DNA of 28,501 bases from positions 1-28,501 of the forward strand of contig JBBAGE010000010.1 of the NCBI GenBank assembly GCA_041655055.1, read 5' to 3'. The DNA is from JBBAGE01 sp041655055. GTDB taxonomy: Bacteria; Pseudomonadota; Alphaproteobacteria; Rhodobacterales; Rhodobacteraceae. Under the pieces are notes generated by a model. It ran no database searches. It was not told the DNA's origin and worked only from the letters and a program-made list of their open reading frames with translations. Shown piece after piece: positions 22,536-28,501 of this stretch (positions are counted from its first letter, which is position 1; every line of letters begins with the position of its first letter). The translations under genes and the position numbers were made by a program.

Positions 22536-23179
22536 CACATCATTTCTTCGTTCGTGCCGCCCAACAGGGCAAATTCCAGCAGGGTCATCAGCGTTTCGCG
22601 CCGCGTGGTCAGCGACGGGGCCTCAAGCAGGGCCTGTTTATCCTCGGGGTCAAAGGGGCACAGCATCGAAAGCGAATTGATCAGCAATTCATCCTCGGCC
22701 TCGCGCATGCTGCCCCAATCGGTGCTCAGTTCCTCGGCCGCGAAATAGCGGCTCAGCAGATCGAGAAAGGTCGCGCGCGGAAAATCGGGATCGGTTTCGG
22801 GCTGGCCCAGATCGCGCGAAAACGTATCCCAGCTAACGTCGAACCGGCGATAGGGGGTGAATCCTTCGACCTCGTGCAGGATGCGAAAACGCGATATCCC
22901 CGACAGGGTGATCATATAGCGCCCATCCTCGGTTTCCGAGAACGCCGTGACGCGACCGGCGCAGCCGATGGAATGCAGCTTGGGATCGCCCATGCGCGCA
23001 CCGCCGTCGCGCGGCTGGACCATGCCGATCAGCCGGGTGCGGGTTTTCAGCACATCTTCGAACATCTGCAGATAGCGCGGTTCAAACAGATGCAGCGGCA
23101 ACCGCGCCCGCGGCAGCAGCAGTGCACCGGGCAGCGGAAATACCGGGATCGTGGTGGGCAGATCGGCTATCTTATACAT
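22535..23179 (-). CDS. Lon N-terminal (substrate-binding) domain protein
   Basis: A stand-alone LAN/Lon N-terminal domain protein, 214 residues, without the ATPase and protease parts of Lon. It begins MYKIADLPTTIPVFPLPGALLLPRA with the typical 'FPLP' strand, and continues LHLFEPRYLQMFEDVL (about 42-57) and IGCAGRVTAFSETEDGRYMITLSGISRFRI (about 84-113). A helical C-terminal part includes NSLSMLCPFDPEDKQALLEA. The ATG at 23179 is preferred to a longer frame from 23215, whose extra 12 residues are not family-like. It lies 28 bp after the thioredoxin gene and is coupled to the Trm112 gene (TGATG). It may bind unfolded proteins; this is inferred from the domain only. Confidence 0.9.
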   Translation of the reverse strand: MYKIADLPTTIPVFPLPGALLLPRARLPLHLFEPRYLQMFEDVLKTRTRLIGMVQPRDGGARMGDPKLHSIGCAGRVTAFSETEDGRYMITLSGISRFRILHEVEGFTPYRRFDVSWDTFSRDLGQPETDPDFPRATFLDLLSRYFAAEELSTDWGSMREAEDELLINSLSMLCPFDPEDKQALLEAPSLTTRRETLMTLLEFALLGGTNEEMM

Positions 23180-23207
23180 CGTCACAGGATCTAGCCCCCC
23201 AAATGTA

Positions 23208-24110
23208 TCAGGCAAATATCAGCGACGACAATTTGCGCCGACCATTCAGAACCAGCGGATCATTGGCGGGCAGGGCTTCGAAAATCGTGAACAGTTGCGC
23301 CTTGGCCGCGCCATCATTCCAGTCACGATCCCGCCGGAACGCATCAAGCAGGGTGTCGATCGCCTCGGCCACCTGACCACCGGCATGGAGTGCCGTGGCC
23401 AGATCAAGCCGCGCCTGCATATCGGCCGGATTCGCATCCACCGCGGCGCGCAGATCATCGATCGGCCCGGCGCCCTTGGCCTGACGCGCCAGCAAAAGCT
23501 GGGCATGCGCGGCCTCAAGCGGGGCGGATTTGCTGATTTCCACTGGCGCGCCGTTCAGGATGGCTTCGGCCTGATCCAGATCACCCATCAGGATATGCGC
23601 GCGCACCAGCCCGCCATAGGCGGTCGCATTGGCCGCATCCTCGCCCAGAACGGCGGCATAGATCTGGGCGGCATCTTCATGCGCACCTTCGGCCAGCATG
23701 GCATCGGCAGCCTCGATCGCCTCGGTCAGACCGCCATCGGCACCGCCGCCAAGCTCGGCCAGTTTGGCGATGAAGGTCTTGATCTGCGATGCGGGCACCG
23801 CGCCCTGAAACCCGTCAACGGGCTGCCCCTGCCAAAAGGCATAGACCGTGGGGATCGACTGAATCCGCAATTGCCCGGCGATGCCCTGATTTTCATCCAC
23901 GTTGATTTTCACCATACGCACGGCACCGCGTGCCGCCGTCACTTCGGCCTCAAGCGCGGGGCCAAGCGTTTTGCACGGGCCACACCAGGGCGCCCAGAAA
24001 TCAACGATCACGGGGACGGTTTGCGACATGTCGATAACATCGGCCATGAACGTGGCCTCGGTGCCGTCCTTGATCAGGTCTGCGGCGGGGGTCTGGGCCG
24101 TTTCAAGCAT
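23208..24110 (-). CDS. thioredoxin-TPR protein (CnoX/YbbN-like)
   Basis: Two-domain protein of 300 residues. A thioredoxin domain (about 8-118) has VIVDFWAPWCGPCKTLGP with redox cysteines 43 and 46, and the cis-proline region SIPTVYAFWQGQPVDGF. The C-terminal half (about 125-300) is made of TPR-like helices (AADAMLAEGAHEDAAQIYAAVL, DLDQAEAILNGAP, GGQVAEAIDTLLDAF). This matches CnoX/YbbN, a chaperone-redoxin that protects proteins from oxidation under bleach stress. E. coli CnoX has lost the active CXXC, but here WCGPC is intact, so it should be redox-active. The ATG at 24110 follows AGGAG by 8 nt. First gene of a three-gene set with the Lon-domain and Trm112 genes. Confidence 0.92.
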   Translation of the reverse strand: MLETAQTPAADLIKDGTEATFMADVIDMSQTVPVIVDFWAPWCGPCKTLGPALEAEVTAARGAVRMVKINVDENQGIAGQLRIQSIPTVYAFWQGQPVDGFQGAVPASQIKTFIAKLAELGGGADGGLTEAIEAADAMLAEGAHEDAAQIYAAVLGEDAANATAYGGLVRAHILMGDLDQAEAILNGAPVEISKSAPLEAAHAQLLLARQAKGAGPIDDLRAAVDANPADMQARLDLATALHAGGQVAEAIDTLLDAFRRDRDWNDGAAKAQLFTIFEALPANDPLVLNGRRKLSSLIFA

Positions 24111-24165
24111 CGCTATGCTCCTGCAACTTGGGATCTTTGCACTATATGTGCGCGGACGCGGGGTT

Positions 24166-24954
24166 TTAAAGATCAAAACTTGCGAATACGGGCGCGTGAT
24201 CGCTGGGCTGCTGCCAGCCGCGCGCCGCACGCAAGATGCGCGAGCCATGCGCCGCATTGGCAATATCGGGCGTGGCCCAGATGTGATCGAGCCTGCGCCC
24301 CTTGTCGGCCTTGTCCCAATCGGGCGAGCGATAGGACCACCAGCTATAAAGCAGCCCGCTGGGAATATGGGCGCGCGTGATATCGACCCAATTGGCCGCA
24401 TCCTGCACCTGTGCCAGATGTTCGACCTCGGTGGGGGTGTGGCTGACGATGCGCAGCAATTGCTTGTGATTCCACACATCATCTTCGCGCGGCGCAATGT
24501 TCAGATCGCCAACCATGATGCTTTTGGTCGTGCGCTCGGCATGGAACCAGTCGCGCATTTCGGTCAGAAAATCGAGCTTTTGCCCGAATTTGATATTCAG
24601 TTCGCGGTCGGGAATATCCCCGCCGGCCGGGACATAGAAATTGTGGATGGTCACGCCATTTTCCAGCACTGCGGCCACATGGCGGGCATGGCCAAGGGCG
24701 GCAAAATCCCGGTCGCCCGCATCCACAATCGGAATACGCGACAGGATCGCCACGCCGTTATAGCCCTTTTGCCCGCGCGCCACGACATAGCGATAGCCAA
24801 GCGCCGCGAATCCTTCGAGGGGGATCATCTCGACCGGCGATTTGCATTCCTGCAGGCACAGCACATCGGGGCCTTCTTCGGCCAGCAGCCGTTGCACCAG
24901 CGGTTCGCGCAAACGGACCGAGTTGATATTCCAGGTTGCCAGAGTGAATGCCAT
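24166..24954 (-). CDS. xthA: exodeoxyribonuclease III
   Basis: AP endonuclease/3'-5' exonuclease of base excision repair. It has 262 residues. The ATG at 24954 has AAGGAAA upstream and begins the family N-terminus MAFTLATWNINSVRLRE. Metal-binding Glu36 lies in LCLQECK. GYNGVAILSR, the catalytic GDLNIAP segment, the LDHIWAT strand and the terminal SDHAPVFASF (catalytic Asp-His) are all present. Length is standard. It is 58 bp downstream of the phosphatase gene and 55 bp upstream of the thioredoxin gene on the same strand, so some read-through is possible. Confidence 0.95.
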   Translation of the reverse strand: MAFTLATWNINSVRLREPLVQRLLAEEGPDVLCLQECKSPVEMIPLEGFAALGYRYVVARGQKGYNGVAILSRIPIVDAGDRDFAALGHARHVAAVLENGVTIHNFYVPAGGDIPDRELNIKFGQKLDFLTEMRDWFHAERTTKSIMVGDLNIAPREDDVWNHKQLLRIVSHTPTEVEHLAQVQDAANWVDITRAHIPSGLLYSWWSYRSPDWDKADKGRRLDHIWATPDIANAAHGSRILRAARGWQQPSDHAPVFASFDL

Positions 24955-25012
24955 GATCTTTCCTTCGTTGCCCGCCGCTTTGTAACGCGCCGCGCCGCAT
25001 GATGCCACCCGA

Positions 25013-25735
25013 TCAGGTGGTGATGAAGCGGATGCCCTCGGCGCTGATATGTGCGGCGGTCAGGGTGCCGGTGGCATAGGCGCCGGTATCGATGGCGACG
25101 CGCCCGGCCACCTGATGCGCGGCATCAACGATCGTGTGCCCATGCACGACCCAGATACCGTCGCGCCGGGGATGTTTGGCGAATTCGGGATGCCCCCAGG
25201 TTAGAACCCGCGCGCTTTGCGCATCCATCGGCAGGCCGGGATCGGCGCCCGCATGAACCACGGCCACATTGCCGCTGCGCCATTGCCGGGGCAGCCCGCG
25301 CAGCCAGTTCACCAGATCATCCCCCATCGCCGCCAGCAGCGCATCGCGCAGATCATGCAGTGCTGCATCCGACATCAGATCGGATACATCGGTGATGCCG
25401 AAACTTTGCACCGCGTCCAGCCCGCCATGGCGCAGCCAGCGGTTGCCGCTGGCCGGATGGTCAAGGAAATTCACCAGCATGTCTTCGTGATTGCCCATCA
25501 GCGCGATGATATCAGGCGCGCCCGCCAGATGGCGCAGCACCTGCGCGCTGGCATCACCCCGATCGATATAATCGCCGACGCAGATCACCTGCCCCGGCGC
25601 ATCATCCGCGATCCGTTCCAGCATCGGGGCCAGCAGATCATAGCGCCCATGCACATCGCCGATGGCCCAAAACGGCGCGTCCGGCGCCAGCGGCGCGTCA
25701 AACCGCGCCGCCCGCAACCGATCAACAAACCGCAT
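25013..25735 (-). CDS. PPP-family metallophosphoesterase (Ser/Thr phosphatase-like)
   Basis: Two-metal phosphoesterase of the PPP/ApaH-like group, 240 residues. The metal and catalytic motifs are in order: GDVHGR (26-31), GDYIDRG (54-60), GNHE (81-84), then VVHAGAD and WVVHGHT supplying the later histidines. Such bacterial enzymes may act on phosphoproteins or dinucleoside polyphosphates; the substrate is open. The ATG at 25735 comes one base after the stop of the CenR-like response regulator gene (TAG-G-ATG), implying coupled translation. A TTG three codons earlier is a less likely start. The pairing with a regulator gene makes a phosphoprotein substrate conceivable, but that is inference. 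Confidence 0.88.
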   Translation of the reverse strand: MRFVDRLRAARFDAPLAPDAPFWAIGDVHGRYDLLAPMLERIADDAPGQVICVGDYIDRGDASAQVLRHLAGAPDIIALMGNHEDMLVNFLDHPASGNRWLRHGGLDAVQSFGITDVSDLMSDAALHDLRDALLAAMGDDLVNWLRGLPRQWRSGNVAVVHAGADPGLPMDAQSARVLTWGHPEFAKHPRRDGIWVVHGHTIVDAAHQVAGRVAIDTGAYATGTLTAAHISAEGIRFITT

Positions 25736-25736
25736 C

Positions 25737-26423
25737 CTATGCAACCAGCCGATATCCGCCCGATTCCGTCACCAAAAGCCGCGCATTCGACGGATCGGGT
25801 TCGATTTTCTGGCGCAGCCGGTAGATATGGGTTTCCAGCGTGTGGGTGGTGACCCCGGCGTTATAGCCCCATACCTCGTGCAGCAGCACATCGCGCGGCA
25901 CCACGGCTTCGGATGAACGATAAAGAAATTTCAGGATATTCGTTTCTTTTTCCGTCAGGCGGATTTTCTTGTCATCCTCGGTCAACAGCATCTTCATCGA
26001 TGGTTTGAACGTATAGGGGCCAACCTGAAACACCGCGTCTTCGCTTTGTTCATGCGTGCGCAATTGCGCGCGGATACGGGCCAGCAGCACCGGGAATTTG
26101 AAGGGTTTCGTCACATAATCATTCGCCCCGGCATCGAGGCCCAGAATCGTATCGGCATCGCTGTCATGGCCGGTCAGCATCAGGATCGGCGATTTGACGC
26201 CCGCCTTGCGCATCCGTTTGCACAATTCCCGCCCATCGGTATCGGGCAGGCCGACATCGAGGATCACCAGATCATAGATCGCATCCTTGGCCTTGGACAT
26301 GGCGCTTGCGCCGCTATCGGCCTCGAACACGTCGAAATCTTCGGTCATGACCAGTTGTTCGCTCAGCGCTTCGCGCAGATCGTCATCGTCATCGACCAGA
26401 AGGATCTTTTTCAAACTGCCCAT
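25737..26423 (-). CDS. cenR: OmpR-family response regulator, CenR-like
   Basis: Two-component transcription factor, 228 residues: receiver (about 5-118) plus winged-helix DNA-binding domain (about 130-228). The acidic pocket DDDDD (11-15), phospho-acceptor Asp56 (LVILDVGLPDTDG), Thr84 and Lys106 (VTKPF) are intact. The run LGLDAGANDYVTKPFKF and the segment VGPYTFKPSMKMLL match CenR/OtpR, a conserved alphaproteobacterial regulator of envelope integrity and cell division, essential in some species. AAGGAG lies 8 nt before the ATG. No histidine kinase gene is nearby. It is divergent from ribA over 166 bp containing repeated palindromes, and is coupled to a phosphatase gene downstream. The family is certain; the CenR name rests on remembered similarity. 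Confidence 0.85.
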   Translation of the reverse strand: MGSLKKILLVDDDDDLREALSEQLVMTEDFDVFEADSGASAMSKAKDAIYDLVILDVGLPDTDGRELCKRMRKAGVKSPILMLTGHDSDADTILGLDAGANDYVTKPFKFPVLLARIRAQLRTHEQSEDAVFQVGPYTFKPSMKMLLTEDDKKIRLTEKETNILKFLYRSSEAVVPRDVLLHEVWGYNAGVTTHTLETHIYRLRQKIEPDPSNARLLVTESGGYRLVA

Positions 26424-26473
26424 GCGATTTCTCCTTTTTGTCAGAACCGCTCTGGGTCACAGGTGCGCTTTGC

Positions 26474-26551
26474 TTGCCGCAACGACAAGAATTGCTGCAA
26501 TGGCTCACGCAAGCGTGTCTGGGTGACGCCAAATGTTTCATATTGCTGCAA
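26474..26551. promoter_or_regulatory. three TTGC-N-GCAA palindromes between cenR-like gene and ribA
   Basis: Copies are TTGCCGCAA (26474-26482), TTGCTGCAA (26492-26500, extended to ATTGC-T-GCAAT) and TTGCTGCAA (26543-26551). The first two are spaced by 18 bp, the third lies 51 bp further on. A separate dyad CACGC-AA-GCGTG (26507-26518) lies between. The set suggests operators for a regulator of one or both divergent genes, possibly self-control by the CenR-like protein. Confidence 0.4.
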
Positions 26552-26589
26552 AGCCCGCTACATCAAGGCAAACCACCATCGGAACCAAC

Positions 26590-27678
26590 ATGAGCTTTGC
26601 CCCCACCCTGACCGAACAACTTGCCCGCGCCCGCGCCGATCTGCGGATGGGGATGCCGGTGGTGCTGATCGCGCCCGGCGGCGATGTGCTGGCGCTTGCG
26701 GCCGAGGGGCTGCGACCGGAACGTCTGGCGGCGGTCAAGGCGGCGGGCGGCGCCGTGCTGGCGATCACCGCGCGGCGGGCCGAAACGCTGAAAGCGCGCG
26801 CCTATGACGGCGATCTGGCGCGGATTCCGCTGCCTGCGGATGCCGATGCGGCGTGGATCGAATCGCTGGCCGATCCGGCCGATGACCTGAACGCCCCGAT
26901 GAAAGGCCCGCTGATCGCGCTGCGCGAGGGCGATGCCGCCCCTGCCCGCGCCGCGATCTTGTTGGCGAAATCCGCGCGGCTTTTGCCGGCGGCGCTGATA
27001 TTGCCGGTGGCCGATGGCCGGGCGCTGGCGCGCGATCAGGGGCTGTCCACGCTCGATATCGTCGCGGCTGCGCCTTTGCTGGCCGCGCTTTCGCCGCTGC
27101 GATCGGTGGCCCATGCCCGCGTGCCGATCGAGGCCTCGACCGCCGGGCGCGTCCATGTGTTTCGCCCCGAGGATGGCGGCGAAGAACATTACGTGATTGA
27201 AATCGGCCAGCCGGACCGCGCGAAACCGGTGCTGGCCCGGCTGCATTCGGCCTGTTTCACCGGCGATGTGCTGGGCAGCCTGAAATGCGATTGCGGCCCG
27301 CAATTGCATGCGGCGCTGGCGCAGATGGGGGCTGCGGGCGAAGGGGTGCTGCTTTACCTTAACCAAGAGGGGCGCGGGATCGGGCTTGCCAATAAAATGC
27401 GTGCCTATTCCCTGCAAGATCAGGGCTTTGACACGGTCGAGGCGAATCACCGTCTGGGGTTTGAGGATGACGAGCGCGATTTCCGCATCGGCGCCGATAT
27501 CCTGCGCAAGATGGGGTTTAGTTCCGTGCGGCTGATGACCAACAATCCCCGCAAGGTCGCGATGATGGAGGATCACGGCATCGCCGTTGCCGAACGTGTG
27601 CCGCTGAGGGTGGGGCTTAATCCGCTGAATGCCGCCTATCTTGATACCAAGGCCAAGAAATCGGGGCATATCCTGTGA
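26590..27678 (+). CDS. ribA: GTP cyclohydrolase II with degenerate N-terminal domain
   Basis: First enzyme of riboflavin synthesis, converting GTP to a diaminopyrimidine phosphate, formate and pyrophosphate. It has 362 residues. The C-terminal half (about 175-362) is a full RibA domain. Zinc ligands Cys222, Cys233 and Cys235 lie in HSACFTGDVLGSLKCDCG, followed by LYLNQEGRGIGLANKMRAY (about 256-274) and LMTNNPRKV. The N-terminal 170 residues resemble a worn RibB-like domain without clear catalytic motifs, a form I recall from this order. The ATG at 26590 has only a weak GGA upstream. The stop overlaps the next gene's GTG by four bases. Confidence 0.93.
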   Translation: MSFAPTLTEQLARARADLRMGMPVVLIAPGGDVLALAAEGLRPERLAAVKAAGGAVLAITARRAETLKARAYDGDLARIPLPADADAAWIESLADPADDLNAPMKGPLIALREGDAAPARAAILLAKSARLLPAALILPVADGRALARDQGLSTLDIVAAAPLLAALSPLRSVAHARVPIEASTAGRVHVFRPEDGGEEHYVIEIGQPDRAKPVLARLHSACFTGDVLGSLKCDCGPQLHAALAQMGAAGEGVLLYLNQEGRGIGLANKMRAYSLQDQGFDTVEANHRLGFEDDERDFRIGADILRKMGFSSVRLMTNNPRKVAMMEDHGIAVAERVPLRVGLNPLNAAYLDTKAKKSGHIL

Positions 27679-28169
27679 CCCCTGCCGATATGGTGCTAAG
27701 CCCGCGCGGGCTGCGGTTTCGGGGGCGGCATTATCCCTGCGCCATCGGGCGCGGCGGGATCAGTGGTGCCAAGCGCGAGGGCGACGGGGCGACACCGCGC
27801 GGGGTGCTGCGTATCGTGGGGCTGCTTTACCGGCCCGACCGGATGGCGCGGCCTGCGCCATGGGCAAGGCCCATCGGGCTGCGCGATCTGTGGTGCGATG
27901 ATCCCGCGCATGCTGCCTATAACCATTGGGTGCGTGCGCCTTTTGCAGCGCGGCATGAACGCCTGCGCCGCGCCGATCCGCTTTATGATATGGTGCTGCT
28001 GAGCGATTGGAACTGGCCCGATGCGACGCCGGGCGCGGGCTCGGCGATATTCCTGCACCAATGGCGCAAGCCGCGACACCCGACCGAAGGCTGCATCGCC
28101 TTTCGCCGCGATCACCTGCTGGAGATCGCCGCGCTGGCGGTGCCCGGGACGCGGGTGATCGTTCGCTAG
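27675..28169 (+). CDS. L,D-transpeptidase (YkuD domain) without signal peptide
   Basis: Protein of 164 residues forming a single YkuD-like L,D-transpeptidase domain. The conserved end motif is IFLHQW (His128) followed by PTEGCIAF with the nucleophile Cys140; the usual 'SHGC' reads TEGC here. GKREGDGATP-like substrate-loop sequence (about 32-41) is also typical of this small subgroup. No signal peptide or membrane helix is visible, although the family normally works on periplasmic peptidoglycan. The start is a GTG inside the ribA stop (GTGA, 4-bp overlap); an ATG at 27690 is the alternative and also gives no signal peptide. Co-translated with ribA. Confidence 0.85.
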   Translation: MTPADMVLSPRGLRFRGRHYPCAIGRGGISGAKREGDGATPRGVLRIVGLLYRPDRMARPAPWARPIGLRDLWCDDPAHAAYNHWVRAPFAARHERLRRADPLYDMVLLSDWNWPDATPGAGSAIFLHQWRKPRHPTEGCIAFRRDHLLEIAALAVPGTRVIVR

Positions 28170-28285
28170 ATATCGGAAAGGGCCGCGCCCGAGCCGTGCC
28201 ACTAAGGGCCGCGCACATCTGTCGTGCAGACGTCTTTGGCGGCACGGGCGGGGTTTTACCGCCGGCGTGGGGCGGGTTGAGGGTG

Positions 28286-28326
28286 CGGGAGCCTCCGGCG
28301 GGGATATTTATGTCAACTAGAAGCAG
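28286..28326. repeat. Rhodobacterales-type intergenic motif
   Basis: The stretch contains GGGAGCCTCCGGCGGGGATA followed by a short A/T-rich tail. From memory, close variants of this motif (GAGCCTCCGGCGGGGATATTT plus a tail) recur at many gene ends in Rhodobacterales genomes. Only one copy is in this window, so repetition is not shown here. It lies between the convergent ends of the transpeptidase and YggS-like genes. The rest of the 164-bp gap has a possible long-loop stem CCGTGCC/GGCACGG (28194-28200 with 28241-28247) ahead of a TTTT. Confidence 0.5.
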
Positions 28327-28333
28327 GGGTGTG

Positions 28334-28501
28334 TTATTCCCGCGCGCCAAAGAGGGCCGAGCCGATGCGCACGTGGGTGGCGCCGGCGGCGATGGCGGCT
28401 TCGAAATCGGCGCTCATGCCCATCGACAGGGCGGGCAGGCCGTTTTGGGCGCCGATCGCGGCCAGCAGGGCGAAATGCGGTGTGGGGGGTTCGGTTTCGG
28501 G
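28334..28501 (-). CDS. YggS/PLPBP-family pyridoxal-phosphate homeostasis protein (partial, C-terminal 55 residues)
   Basis: Only the last 55 codons and the TAA are in the window; the 5' part lies beyond the right edge. The visible sequence has LSMGMSADFEAAIAAGATHVRIGSALFG, the characteristic phosphate-binding end of the YggS/PLPBP (alanine-racemase-like barrel) family, which buffers cellular PLP. The frame runs open to the edge with no start required. The PLP lysine is outside the window. Family assignment is strong because this end motif is very conserved. Confidence 0.9.
   Translation of the reverse strand, partial: PETEPPTPHFALLAAIGAQNGLPALSMGMSADFEAAIAAGATHVRIGSALFGARE

Noticed and set aside
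1..28501. Insertion sequences, CRISPR arrays, phage or defence genes
   Set aside because: No transposase, integrase, regularly spaced repeats or known defence protein families were recognised on either strand.

Overview
The window looks like chromosomal DNA of a Rhodobacterales alphaproteobacterium (Rhodobacter/Roseobacter relatives). This is judged from the high GC, the gene content, and the sequence character of RbfA, PNPase, FtsK and a CenR-type regulator. A short GC-rich intergenic motif near the right edge also resembles one I recall as common in this order. No tRNA, rRNA, insertion sequence, phage gene or CRISPR array was seen.

Layout. (1) 1-4770: a tripartite tricarboxylate transporter (TTT) locus. 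tctB and tctA (cut by the left edge) read leftward and the binding-protein gene tctC reads rightward. A DHA2-type MFS exporter gene and a structured, gene-free stretch of 478 bp lie between them. (2) 4854-11098: an RNA and translation block, rbfA-truB-DUF1643, then rpsO-pnp. It is interrupted by a leftward gene for a membrane-anchored RTX-like protein and a small DUF5665 membrane protein. (3) 11111-12639: an A/T-richer islet with a family 25 glycosyltransferase and a convergent Stf0-like sulfotransferase, probably a surface-glycan modification pair. (4) 12715-16746: a 1-Cys peroxiredoxin, an RluA-type pseudouridine synthase, a two-gene partner-switch pair (STAS plus HATPase) without a sigma factor, hspQ, an SLT-like lipoprotein and lolA. 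(5) 16825-24954: ftsK with an upstream aminotransferase, a UbiH-family hydroxylase, a leftward set (thioredoxin-TPR, Lon N-terminal domain protein, Trm112-like protein) and xthA. (6) 25013-28501: a CenR-like response regulator coupled to a PPP-family phosphatase, then divergent ribA with a cytoplasmic-type L,D-transpeptidase, and the C-terminal end of a YggS-family protein at the right edge.

Most of the window is ordinary housekeeping chromosome. The points most worth a second look are mainly in non-coding DNA. They are a branched RNA fold in front of rpsO, three hairpins in front of tctC, and a 9-codon upstream ORF with a strong ribosome binding site overlapping tctB. Three TTGC-N-GCAA palindromes lie between the cenR-like gene and ribA, and a 16-bp dyad lies in front of the peroxiredoxin gene. 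The glycosyltransferase/sulfotransferase islet and the RTX-like protein are the clearest accessory genes. I did not find a convincing wholly new multi-gene system. Gene ends are tightly packed: convergent pairs overlap by 46, 7 and 4 bp.
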